Shown one piece after another: positions 8,326 to 17,800 of a DNA stretch of 64,000 bases (its first letter is position 1; each line of letters starts with the position of its first letter). A program made the translations under genes and the position numbers. The DNA is from Sandaracinaceae bacterium (GTDB taxonomy: Bacteria > Myxococcota_A > Polyangia > Polyangiales > Houyiibacteriaceae): NCBI GenBank assembly GCA_020633075.1, contig JACKEI010000004.1, positions 321,891 through 385,890 on the forward strand. The letters are read 5' to 3'. The notes beneath the pieces are model-generated. The model saw only the letters and a list, made by a program, of their open reading frames with translations, did no database searches and had not been told where the DNA came from.

Positions 8326-9917
8326 CGGGGGGCGAGCATGGGCAGCGGTGGCGCCGAACGGGGCGCGCGGCGCGTGGTGGTGGTGCGCGGCAACAGCAGC
8401 GTGAGCGACGGGGGTGAGTCGGCCGACACCGTGACGCTCTGTGAGGAGTGGCCCGGCAACGACGCGCGGAGCTCCACGGGGCCCGCGGTCACGTCCACCT
8501 CGAGCGGGGCTGTGCCGAGCGTGGTTCCGTCAAGCGTGCTGAGCGTGGCTCCGGCCGGGTCGGTGGTGACGACGCGCAGCGCGGCGGAGTCACGCGCTGT
8601 GCCGACGTTCGCTGCGTTCGCCCCGCGCACCCCGTCCAACGGTGTCTCGTGCGTCGGGAGCCCCGCGGCGCTACTGGGAGCGTGCGCTCCTGCGGAGGTA
8701 GCGTTTGCGCCCGGGCTAGGGGTGCCGCCTCCTCGAGCCTCTCCCGCGCGCTGCGTTCCAGCGCCCGGCACGGGAGCGTGCGAGGCCCACCAGACCAACA
8801 CCAGCAGCGTGCCCAAGACGAGCAGCGCGGCCAGCGCGACCACGACGCGCGACGCCGGCGCGGGACCCTGCGACGACGATGGCGCGCTGCCTGCGCCGAC
8901 CACGTGGGCGCGACGGGTCGTTGTGACGCCGCTCTGCAGCGCGTCGGCGTTGCCTGGCGGAGGCACCGACGGTCGGGTGTGGCTGGACGTGACGTCCGAG
9001 GCACCGGCGTCGTTCCACGCAAGCGCCCACGCGCGCGCCACCGCGGACGCGTCTTCGTAGCGGTCCGCGGGCGCCTTCTCGAGACAGCGGTGCACCACGG
9101 CCGCGACGGCCTCGGGGACATCGGCGCGCAGCTCTTGCAGCGGCGGGGGCGCCGTGAGCGCGTGGGCCAGCACGCAGGCGTAGAGCGTGTCGGTCTCGAA
9201 GGGCACGCGCCCCGCCAGCGCCTCGTAGGCGACGACCCCCAGCGAGTACACGTCCGCGCGCGTGTCCACGCCCACGTTGTTGCTCTGCTCGGGCGCCATG
9301 TAGAGGGGCGTCCCGATGAGCGCGCCCGTCTGGGTGACGCGCACTTGTCCGGCGAGCTGCCGGGACATTCCAAAGTCCACCAGCTTGACCACGACCTCGC
9401 CGCGCTTCCGAGCCAAGAAGATGTTGGCCGGCTTGATGTCGCGATGAATGACACCCGCCTCGTGCGCCGCCGCCAGCCCCGCGAGCGTCTGCGCCACGAT
9501 GGTGCGGGCTTCTTCCAACGGCAGCGCGGCGCCGTCTGCCCGCTGTCGCTCCAAGCGAGCGCGCAGGTCTTCGCCTTCGAGCAGCTCCATCACGACGTAC
9601 AGGCGCCCCGCGGCGTCACGGCCGAGGTGCGTGACCCCCACGATGTGGTCGTGATCGATGGCCGACGTGGTGCGCGCCTCCTGCTCCAGGCGAGCCGCCG
9701 CGTCCGAGTCCAGCTCGTCTTCCAGCACCTTGACGGCGAACGACCGCTGCAGCTGCAGGTGCACCGCGCGATAGACGGCCCCGCCGGCTCCAGCGCCGAG
9801 GGGCTCCTCAATGCGGTACGTGTCGTCCAGCACCGTTCCACGCGGCAGCGCCTGACTGCGAGCGGGCGGGCCGTCCACGTTGTCGCGTTCCGAGTCGGAG
9901 TGTAGCGATTGCGCCAT
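8322..9917 (-). CDS. Transmembrane Ser/Thr protein kinase with PEGA-like C terminus
   Basis: The product is 531 residues. A Hanks-type kinase domain spans about 34-305: glycine loop GAGAGGAVY (41-49), catalytic Lys in AVKVL (Lys63), HRDIKPAN (158-165), DFG (181-183) and APE (208-210), all intact. A proline/serine linker leads to one transmembrane helix at about 357-377. The outer part carries one PEGA-like module (TTDPAGATLSTLDGTTLGTA). It phosphorylates Ser/Thr substrates in the cytoplasm and presumably reads an envelope signal through the PEGA module. It is the first gene of an operon with two exported PEGA proteins (ATGA overlaps), which suggests one signalling unit. The substrates are unknown. 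Confidence 0.93.
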   Translation of the reverse strand: MAQSLHSDSERDNVDGPPARSQALPRGTVLDDTYRIEEPLGAGAGGAVYRAVHLQLQRSFAVKVLEDELDSDAAARLEQEARTTSAIDHDHIVGVTHLGRDAAGRLYVVMELLEGEDLRARLERQRADGAALPLEEARTIVAQTLAGLAAAHEAGVIHRDIKPANIFLARKRGEVVVKLVDFGMSRQLAGQVRVTQTGALIGTPLYMAPEQSNNVGVDTRADVYSLGVVAYEALAGRVPFETDTLYACVLAHALTAPPPLQELRADVPEAVAAVVHRCLEKAPADRYEDASAVARAWALAWNDAGASDVTSSHTRPSVPPPGNADALQSGVTTTRRAHVVGAGSAPSSSQGPAPASRVVVALAALLVLGTLLVLVWWASHAPVPGAGTQRAGEARGGGTPSPGANATSAGAHAPSSAAGLPTHETPLDGVRGANAANVGTARDSAALRVVTTDPAGATLSTLDGTTLGTAPLEVDVTAGPVELRASLPGHSSQSVTVSADSPPSLTLLLPRTTTTRRAPRSAPPLPMLAPR

Positions 9918-10079
9918 CTTGCGGGTGTTGGTGTGCCTGCCCAGTCCCCTCTAGAGCCCTCGAGGAGGGCGGGCCCAGGTCGCTGGGCGAGGTTACCACG
10001 AGGAGGCCGTCGGGGCAGCGACGAACTGACGCGCTCTTGCCGTGGTGGGGTCGCAATTGCGGTCTCGACGGCACGCGGG

Positions 10080-10099
10080 GCTCCCCCATTTGGGGGAGC
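10080..10099. promoter_or_regulatory. Perfect C-rich/G-rich palindrome upstream of the kinase operon
   Basis: GCTCCCCCA and TGGGGGAGC arms of 9 bp flank a TT centre. It lies about 172 bp upstream of the kinase start and 147 bp upstream of the probable start of the plus-strand gene at 10237. It belongs to a family of similar palindromes at 10150, 14760 and 20490. An operator or a structured transcript element is equally possible. Confidence 0.4.
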
Positions 10100-10149
10100 G
10101 CGAAGCGTCCCAGCCTGCGGTGGCCGCGTGGGGACGGGTGCCCGTGGCT

Positions 10150-10167
10150 ATCCCCCGTGCGGGGGAT
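10150..10167. promoter_or_regulatory. Perfect C-rich/G-rich palindrome
   Basis: ATCCCCCG and CGGGGGAT arms of 8 bp flank a TG centre. The centre is 78.5 bp upstream of the likely GTG start of the broken gene at 10237. The CCCCC/GGGGG core matches the palindromes at 10080, 14760 and 20490. Together with the one at 10080 it falls in the 319-bp gap between the kinase and that gene, which otherwise shows no coding signal. Confidence 0.4.
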
Positions 10168-10236
10168 GGCTGAGTCCTGGTGCCCCAGGTAGCTGTTCCC
10201 TATGCAGGTCAACGGGCCACTCATGGACCGTGCGTT

Positions 10237-11426
10237 GTGACGGCGACGATCGACGCGCGGGAGCCGACGGGCGCGATAGCTGGCCGGCGGGGCGCCGTCT
10301 CTCATGTGGAGGCGCGACGTCGCGTCGAGGAGCTAGTCTCGCATCGGGTTCCCGAGCTGGGGAACTACCCGCTGCGCAGTGACGCCCATGGTGCCTACGC
10401 CGTCTATGCGCAGCCGTTGGAGTCGCTCCAGCGGGCTTGGTATGGGGCCAGCGTGCGCTTGCCATACCTCTTGCGCACACCCCTGATGGCGTCTCGGGTT
10501 GTTGCGGACGGGTTCTCCTGGAGCCACACACGCGTCGCGCTCAAGGGCAGGACCGTGTCGCGGCCGCTCAAGGCGCCGCTGAGCTCCTCCTCAACACCTC
10601 GGCCAGCACGGGCTTCGCGGGGCGCGTCCGGGTTGATGGCGAACCCGCGCTCCGCTTCGACTTCACGCACGCTCCCTGGATTCCCCGGGACCCGACCGAG
10701 CGCATCGGCCGCTTGTCGGAGGTCGCGATCTACGTGCGCGACAGCCCCATCGCCACAGAACGGCTCGCGCTGCTGGCCACCTATCGCACGCCCGCGGGAG
10801 AGCACGTCCAGACCCGCTCCCCTCACGACATCCGCTACCTGGCGAGCGCCCTCGTGGCGTACTGCTCCCATCCCGCCGTGCATCTCCACGCCGGGGCCAT
10901 CGCGTCAGGGAGAGAGGTCGGTGCCGCACCCGCGTTGGCCCACGCGAACATCCAGGGCTTGAATCGGGCGGCCAACGACTGGCCAGCACACACGATTGGC
11001 CGCAGCTACGCCGAAAACCGCGAACTCCTTTGCACTGCCGTCATCTCGTCGACGCCGTGGCATGGCCAACGGGCCCCCCTCCCCGTCCCCCACTCATGGT
11101 TCTACTCTGCGGTCATGGCGGCGCACCGCGTGGTTCGGAGCTTTGGAGTCGACGGTCGTGCGGCGAGCCACTGGGTGGCCGCGTTCGTGATGCACGACCT
11201 CGACCACCGCAGCTACGCTCGGGCAACGCGCTCGCACGGCTCCGCGTGTAGCTCGTTCCATGCGCTGCGCCTATTGCGGCACGTCTTCATCGCGCCACCG
11301 TCGCGCCGTCTACCGCCACCCGACGAGTCGGCGGCTCAGCGGGAGCTCCGCTTGGCGGTCGCCAGCGCGGTTCGCGCCGTCGCACCTGGAGCGGCCGCAC
11401 ACGTGGGTGGGTGCTGGACGGTCTGA
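10237..11426 (+). pseudogene. Unrecognised gene apparently interrupted by one frameshift
   Basis: Two protein-like segments sit in neighbouring frames. The first, from a GTG at 10237 to about 10548, reads VTATIDAREP, then NYPLRSDAHGAYAVYAQPL and SVRLPYLLRTPLMASR. The second, from about 10548 to the stop at 11426, reads QDRVAAAQGAAELLLNTSAS, then ERIGRLSEVAIYVRD and AASHWVAAFVMHDLDHRSYA. Each has normal composition on one side of 10548 and an improbable Arg/Ser/Pro-rich translation on the other, as expected after a one-base loss or a sequencing error. The combined product would be about 395 residues. I do not recognise the family. It has no signal peptide and no obvious metal or nucleotide motif. 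Confidence 0.45.
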
Positions 11427-11596
11427 CGCTGTCGGCGAGCTTCGTCACTGGGCCCACGGCGACTCTCTGAGGGCCAACTAAGGCCCTTCAAGGGCAGAGC
11501 GCGCAGCAGTCCTCCCGTGTGAGATGAAACGGGCTGGTTCGCCCAGCGGGCCCCTTCATGCAGCGCCCCCTCGCCACATCGCGTAAGCTCCACCCC

Positions 11597-13315
11597 GTGA
11601 GGTACGAGAGGACCATCGCAGCCACCGCGCTGTGTCTTCTAGGCGGCTGCACCGCGCTCTTCGGCTACCCGGAGCCTCAGGGGGAGTCGTCGCAAGCGCT
11701 GTGCAGTAACGGCTTGGACGACGATTTTGACGGCGTGGCCGACTGCGACGACCCCCGCTGCGACGGGTACTGCACGGAGAGCGGCGCGGCGTGTACGGAT
11801 GGGCGCAACAACGACGGCGACAGCTTCGCGGGTGTGCCCTTGGTGGATGGCGCGGACCCCAGCTGCTGGAGCCAAGGCTACCAGGTGACGCGGCGCTGCG
11901 CGTTCCGCCCAGGGACGGTGCTGGAGCTGCGGCGCTGGAACGAGCACGAGGCGTTTCCCAACCTGGACTGGGTGACCTCGGGCACCGTCGAGCTGGCCCA
12001 GACCATCCTCGACAAGGACGTCATTCGGCTGCTGCCGCGGCAGTTCATCGAGACGCGCGCGCCCATCACGGGGGCGCTGACGGATATGGGCCTCGTCGCG
12101 CATGTCTTCCTAGCGCCCGGGACAGAGCTGGTCTTGTCGTTTGTGTCCGGGCGCTTCGGCACGGTCGCAGAGGCGCACATGGTGTGGCCCGAGGCCGCCG
12201 ACGTGTCGCGCATGTGGATCGAGACGGCCGCTGGCGAGCGCTCCAACGAGACCTCGGCCGGTATCGAGCTGCGCGAGGGCAACTACTCGCAGTTCGAGTT
12301 CTACGTCAGCGGCGGCCGCTGGTGGCTGCACGCCACGGACGAGGGCCTCCGAACGGCCCCCGTGACCGTCGACCCAGCGGTGCCTCTCGACGAGCCGCTG
12401 ACCGTGCGGATTGAGGCGCGAGGAGAGGCCATCGGCGCGAGCGGGCTGGTGGAGGTCGTGAGCACGGCCCGCAGCTCGTACGACACCTGCGACCGCTCAC
12501 ACCTGTCCCCGCTCATCAACGCCCCGGGCTTCCGCGCGGCGGCGGAGAGCCCCGAGCTGCGCTGCGTGGTCATCGGCGACCGCGCGCATGTGTCGGCCGA
12601 CGGGTCCTCGTGGGCGGCCTCTCGCTCGACCTTCGCGGCCGGGGACATGGCGCTCGCGTGGGTAGACGCGTTTCAGCGCTTTGAGGGCGCGCGGCTCGAC
12701 CCGCAGGATGGGACCATGCGGTTCTTTGCGTCCGCCGACTGCGACGTGTTCCGCGAGTCTGAGCCGGTCTCTGTGGCCACGCTGGTCGAGCTCCAGGCGC
12801 CACGCCTGGTTGGGTTCGACCACCACGCCGAGCTGCAGGGTGGGGCTCGCCGCGTGCACCTCCTGGGCACGGACAGCGCGGGCGCGCGTCGCCTCGTCGA
12901 GCTCGCCTCTGAGACGGGTGACCCCGACAGCTACGCGCAGACCAGCACGCACCCCTGGGACGCCCCCACGTGGACCGACGACCCGGCGCTCACCGTGGGT
13001 CGCTTGGGGGACAGCCTGTGGGTGCTCGGCCCAGACGGCGACACCGGCAACGTCGGGCTCTTTCTCGCTACGGGCGCGGCACCCCACTTCGTCGCCGCGT
13101 TGCTCGCCCCCAGCGGCGAGTCGGGCGCGTTTGACCGCTTCCGCATTCAGCACGCGCGCCTGGTGCCGCTGCCCCCTGACGCACCAGGCGCAGCCCTGCC
13201 GGCGAGGGTCTATTACTTTGGCTCGCTGCAGCCGCAGGACCCTGGCTACGACTCCACGGCGGTGCGCTCGGGCGTCGAGTGGCGAGACATCCTGTTCGGA
13301 CAGGAGACACCATGA
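11597..13315 (+). CDS. Large lipoprotein with N-terminal Asp/Cys motif (cassette copy B, first gene)
   Basis: This 572-residue protein is a full-length paralogue of the product at 2567-4294. It has the same lipobox and following segment (LLGGCTALFGYP), the same Asp/Cys block (GLDDDFDGVADCDDPRC, CTDGRNNDGDSF) and the same C-terminal end (YFGSLQPQDPGY). The GTG start is supported by the conserved GTGAGGT seen in the other copy. The TGA overlaps the ATG of the following DUF4215 gene. It is exported and probably lipid-anchored on the cell surface. The long C-terminal region shows regular beta-strand-like hydrophobic patterning, but I cannot place it in a family. A GC-rich inverted repeat at about 11483-11495 in the upstream gap looks like a terminator of the previous gene. 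Confidence 0.82.
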   Translation: MRYERTIAATALCLLGGCTALFGYPEPQGESSQALCSNGLDDDFDGVADCDDPRCDGYCTESGAACTDGRNNDGDSFAGVPLVDGADPSCWSQGYQVTRRCAFRPGTVLELRRWNEHEAFPNLDWVTSGTVELAQTILDKDVIRLLPRQFIETRAPITGALTDMGLVAHVFLAPGTELVLSFVSGRFGTVAEAHMVWPEAADVSRMWIETAAGERSNETSAGIELREGNYSQFEFYVSGGRWWLHATDEGLRTAPVTVDPAVPLDEPLTVRIEARGEAIGASGLVEVVSTARSSYDTCDRSHLSPLINAPGFRAAAESPELRCVVIGDRAHVSADGSSWAASRSTFAAGDMALAWVDAFQRFEGARLDPQDGTMRFFASADCDVFRESEPVSVATLVELQAPRLVGFDHHAELQGGARRVHLLGTDSAGARRLVELASETGDPDSYAQTSTHPWDAPTWTDDPALTVGRLGDSLWVLGPDGDTGNVGLFLATGAAPHFVAALLAPSGESGAFDRFRIQHARLVPLPPDAPGAALPARVYYFGSLQPQDPGYDSTAVRSGVEWRDILFGQETP

Positions 13316-14652
13316 GGGCACGCTCTGCGCTCCCTGTTCGCCGGGCGCTCGCGCTCGCCCTCGCGGCGGTAGGCTGCGCGAACGGGCAGCGGCACGGTCC
13401 AAACCTCGGCGCCCCCGACGCGGGCCCACCCTACGACTGGACCGACGAGCACCTGCCCCCGCTGGTCGAGGGCTGCGGTGACGGCATCGTCGACCCGGGG
13501 GAGAGCTGCGACGACGCCAACACGGACGCCGCTGACGGCTGCGTAGCGTGCCGCTGGAGCGCGCTGTGTGGCAACGGCGTCATCGAGGGAGCCGAGACCT
13601 GCGACGACGGCAACCGCATCAACGGGGACGGCTGCCGCGCGTCGTGCGAGGTTGAGCAGTGCGGTGACGGCCAGCTCGACGCGCCCGCTGAGGCCTGCGA
13701 CGCGAGCAGCGGAGCGTGTGTTGGCTGCGCCCCGGCAGCAGGTTGTGGCGACGGTCAGCTGGTGGCTCCCGAGGCGTGCGACGACGGCAACGCGGCCGAC
13801 TGGGACGGCTGCTCAGCTGGCTGCGAGACCGAGGAGCTCTTCATCCTGACCGAGCTGGGCTTCGCGACCGACCCCGCCCTGGGCTGCGACGTCACGGGCA
13901 CCGGCTCCCTGCAGAACGCTGCCGGGCGCGCGCTGGCGACCACCGCCGTGGCCTGGAACTCCCAGGTCGCGCGGCAGTTCCGCGACTCCACCGAGCGGCC
14001 GGCCATCGCGATCAACGGCTGGCGGCGCGGCACGCCCCTGCCCGAGCGGGTGCGCTTGGCGATGTTTGGCGCGGTCATCTTGGACCCGCTGGCCCGCGTG
14101 GTCACCCCCGCCGGCCTGCCTTTTGACTACGTCCACGCGGTGACCGACGGCGAGCGCATCACGTCCGACGTGGCGGACATCGCGCTGAACGCGGACGGCG
14201 CGGTGGTCATCGAAGAGCCGCTGCGGCGCGCGCGCTTCACCCTCGCCGCTCGGCCCGACGACGTGAACCCGCAGCGCATCGAGGGCACCGTCTGCGGCGT
14301 GCTGGAGGTGCGCTCCCTGGCGCACGCCATGGACCTCTTCGGCTCCGGCACAGCCAGCGGCTACCCCCTCTGCCAAGAGGTCGAGCGCGTCATCAGCCTG
14401 GCCGACCTGGTGGGCGCCGGGCGGCGCCTGGGCTTTGTGCCCACGCAGCCCGACACTGACCTCGACGGCGACGGCCTCGAGCAGCTGATCGTCGCCGGGC
14501 TCCCCACGGACCTGTGTACCCCCATCATCGTGGGCTGCGTGGAAGGGGACGGCACCGAGATCCACGACCCCAACTGCATCTTCGACTTCGACGACGGCTG
14601 GTCCACGTCGTTCTTCGTGGTGGCCGAGCGCGCGAGCTTCGCGGGGCCGTAG
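13312..14652 (+). CDS. DUF4215-type Cys-rich lipoprotein (cassette copy B, second gene)
   Basis: The product is 446 residues and is a paralogue of the product at 1227-2570. The leader ends in AAVGC (Cys at about residue 20). DUF4215-type Cys-rich modules occupy about 50-180 (GCGDGIVDPGESCDD, DDGNRINGDGCRASC, CDDGNAADWDGC). The C-terminal part shares the TELGFATD, ADLVGAGRRLGF and DTDLDGDGLEQL segments and the ending FDFDDGWSTSFFVVAERA with copy A. Start and stop are coupled to the upstream lipoprotein by ATGA. A weak hairpin (GTGGGTCC/GGACCAC arms, 14658-14681) follows the stop but lacks a U tract. The surface location is inferred and the function is unknown. Confidence 0.85.
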   Translation: MRARSALPVRRALALALAAVGCANGQRHGPNLGAPDAGPPYDWTDEHLPPLVEGCGDGIVDPGESCDDANTDAADGCVACRWSALCGNGVIEGAETCDDGNRINGDGCRASCEVEQCGDGQLDAPAEACDASSGACVGCAPAAGCGDGQLVAPEACDDGNAADWDGCSAGCETEELFILTELGFATDPALGCDVTGTGSLQNAAGRALATTAVAWNSQVARQFRDSTERPAIAINGWRRGTPLPERVRLAMFGAVILDPLARVVTPAGLPFDYVHAVTDGERITSDVADIALNADGAVVIEEPLRRARFTLAARPDDVNPQRIEGTVCGVLEVRSLAHAMDLFGSGTASGYPLCQEVERVISLADLVGAGRRLGFVPTQPDTDLDGDGLEQLIVAGLPTDLCTPIIVGCVEGDGTEIHDPNCIFDFDDGWSTSFFVVAERASFAGP

Positions 14653-14759
14653 GGCTCGTGGGTCCAGCAGCGCCGGACCACAGGCCGCGTCGCAGTCCCT
14701 CCCCATCCAGGCACACCCAGGGTGTCCTCTATAGGAGCACGCGGGCCTTGCTCGGACCC

Positions 14760-14775
14760 TCCCCCGAACGGGGGA
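14760..14775. promoter_or_regulatory. Perfect C-rich/G-rich palindrome upstream of the giant Cys-rich gene
   Basis: TCCCCCG and CGGGGGA arms of 7 bp flank an AA centre. The centre is 92.5 bp from the ATG at 14860, almost the same distance as the palindromes upstream of the two hydrolase paralogues (94.5 and 95.5 bp). The fixed spacing argues for a promoter-linked protein-binding site rather than a chance hairpin. Confidence 0.45.
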
Positions 14776-14859
14776 TTCCGCTGACGTGGGTGGGGCACGC
14801 AGTCTGTGGGCAGCGCCATCCCCTTGTCCGGCGCGTTGGACCGCTACGGAAGAGACGCC

Positions 14860-17800
14860 ATGACCGACCCCCGCCCGACCGCCTGCCCGGTGCGCCGCCG
14901 CGCCGTGACTTCGCGCACCGCCAACCCTTCGCGCCTCGTCGGATGGACGCCTGCGTTCGTGGTCTTGCTAGCGGCGCTGGCAGGGGTCGGCTGCGGCGGG
15001 GGGGTTCCGGTAGAGGACTGCGCGACGGGCACGTACGACCACGACGATGACGCCGCGACGGCGTGCGTGGCGTGGACGGTGTGCCGCGCCGGGGAGTACG
15101 TCGGCGCTGCGGGTACGGAGGAGAGCGACCGCGAGTGCGTGGCGTGCGAGGCGGGGGAGTACGCGACGAGTGTCAATGCTGCGAGCTGTAGCCCGTGGAC
15201 GGCCTGCGCGGCGGGGGAGTACGTGAGCGCGGCGGGCACAGCGGGCAGCGACCAGGTGTGCACGGGGTGCACGAGCGGGACGTTTGCGGCGGGCGCTGAC
15301 GCGGCTGCCTGCGTGGCGTGGACCGAGTGCGTGGCGGGCGAGTACGTGAGCAGCGCAGGGAGCGCGAGCGTCGACCAGGTGTGCACGGCGTGCGCGGAGG
15401 GGACATACACGTCGGGCCCCAACCAGACGGTGTGCGTGGCGCTGACGGGCTGCGCGCCGGGGACGGTGCAGACGGTGGCGGCGACGATGACGGCGCCAGC
15501 GGTGTGCGAGGCGTGCAGCCCAGGGCAGTACTGCGCGGGAGGCGAGGTCGCGGCGGCGGCGTGCGACGACGGGGACGGCACGTGGGACCACGACGGCAAC
15601 CCAGCGACAGCGTGCGTGGCGCGCACGGCGTGCTCAGCGGGGACGTACGTGTCGGCCGAGGGCGGCGCGACCACCGATCGGAGCTGCACGGCGTGCGGGG
15701 CCGGGACGTACAGCGTGGGCAGCAACGCGGTGAGCTGCACGGCGTACACGGGGTGCGTGGCTGGGGAGTACGTGAGCACCGCGGGGACGGCCACGAGCGA
15801 CCAGGTGTGCACGGCGTGCGCGGACGGCGAGTACAGCGACGCGGCCGACGCGGCGAGCTGCAGCGCGTGGCGCACCTGCACGGCGGGGCAGTACGTGACG
15901 GGTGCGGGCAGCGCCACTGCGGACCGCACGTGTGGCGGGTGCGCGAGCGGGAGCTACAGCGACGCTGAGAACGCGGCGAGCTGCACGGCGTACACGACGT
16001 GCGTGGCGGGAGAGTACGTGCTGGTGGCGGGAACCACGGTGAGCGACCGGGCGTGCACAGCGTGCGCGGACGGGACGTACACATCCGGGCCCAACCAGAC
16101 CACGTGCGTGGACGTGGGCGCGTGCGCGCCGGGCACGGTGGAGACCACGCCTGCGACGATGACGGCACCACCGGTGTGCACGGACTGCAGCGCGGGCGAG
16201 TACTGCGCGGGCGGCGCGGCGGCAGCTGTCGCGTGCGACGACGGGGACGGCACTTGGGACGACGACAGCGACCCGGCGACGGTGTGTGTGGCGCGCACCA
16301 CCTGTGCGGCGGGGAGCTACGTCGCCACCGAGGGAGACGCCACCAACGACCGCACGTGCACGGCTTGCGCGACGGGGAGCTACAGCGCCACCGAGAACGC
16401 AGCCAGCTGCAGCGCGTGGACCACGTGCGTGGCGGGCGAGTCCGTGGGCACGGCGGGGAGCGCCACGGTAGACCGTGTGTGCAGCGTGTGCGCCACCGGG
16501 ACCTACAGCACGGCGGACAACGCCCCGAGCTGCACAGCGTGGGCGACGTGTGTCCCCGGCCAGTACGAAGAGACGGCGGGCAGCGCGAGCGCGAACCGCG
16601 TGTGCACGGGCTGCGCGAGCGGCAGCTTCAGCACCGGGAACAACGCAGCGAGCTGCACCGTGTGGCAGAGCTGCGCGGCGGGCACGTACGTGAGCAACAC
16701 CCCGTCGGACACGGTCGACCGCGTGTGCATGGGCTGCGCCGCCGGGACGTACACGGCCACGGCCAATCTCTCCGTGTGTCTCGCCCACGGCATGTGCGCG
16801 GCAGGCACCGTGCAGAGCGCGGTGGGCACCAACACCACGGCGCCGGTGTGCGACGCGTGCAGTCCGGGGGAGTACTGCGCAGGTGACACCACGCCGGCAG
16901 CGGCCTGCGGCGGCAGCACCTGGGACCACGACAGCGACCCGGCTACGGCGTGCGCCACGCGCACGGACTGTGCCGCGGGGCAGTCGGTGATGAGCGACGG
17001 GAACGCCACGACGGACCGCAGCTGCACAGCCTGCGCGGGGGGCACCTACAGCACCGCGACGAACGCGGCGACGTGCGCGACGTGGAGCGAGTGCGTGGCC
17101 GGTACGTACGTGAGCACAGCCGGGACCGCGACCAGCGACCAGGCGTGCACGGCGTGCGCGAGCGGGACGTACTCCACCGCCCCGAACCAGACCACGTGCC
17201 AAGCGCACGGGTCCTGCGCCGCGGGCACGGAGCAGAGCGCGCCGGGGACCAGCACCACGGCGCCGGTGTGCGATGCGTGCAGCGCGGGCGAGTACTGCGC
17301 GGGCGGCTCCACGGCGGCGGTGGCCTGCGTGGGCAGCACCTGGGACGACGACGGCGACCCGGCGACGGCGTGTGCCACGCGCACGAACTGCGTGGCGGGC
17401 CAGTCGGTGGTGAGCAACGGCGACGCGACCACGGACCGTACGTGTGCGGCCTGCACCGCGGGCACCTACAGCGCGGGGACGAACGCCACGAGCTGCGCGA
17501 CGTGGAGCGACTGCGTGGCGGGCACGTACGTGAGCACGGCGGGAAGCGCGACGAGCAACCGTGTGTGCACGGCGTGCATGAACGGAACCTTCAGCACCAC
17601 CTTGAACGTGACGATGTGCGCGCCGTGGCAGGTGTGCGGCGCGGGGTACGTCGAGGGCGAACCCGGCTCCGCGACGACGGACAGGACCTGCGTGCCTGAG
17701 GAGTGGACGCGGCAGTTTGGGACGGCGAGCGCCGAGCACTCCGAGTGGATAAGCGTGGGCAGCGACGGCAGTGCGGTCGTCGCGGGCTACACGTCTGGCA

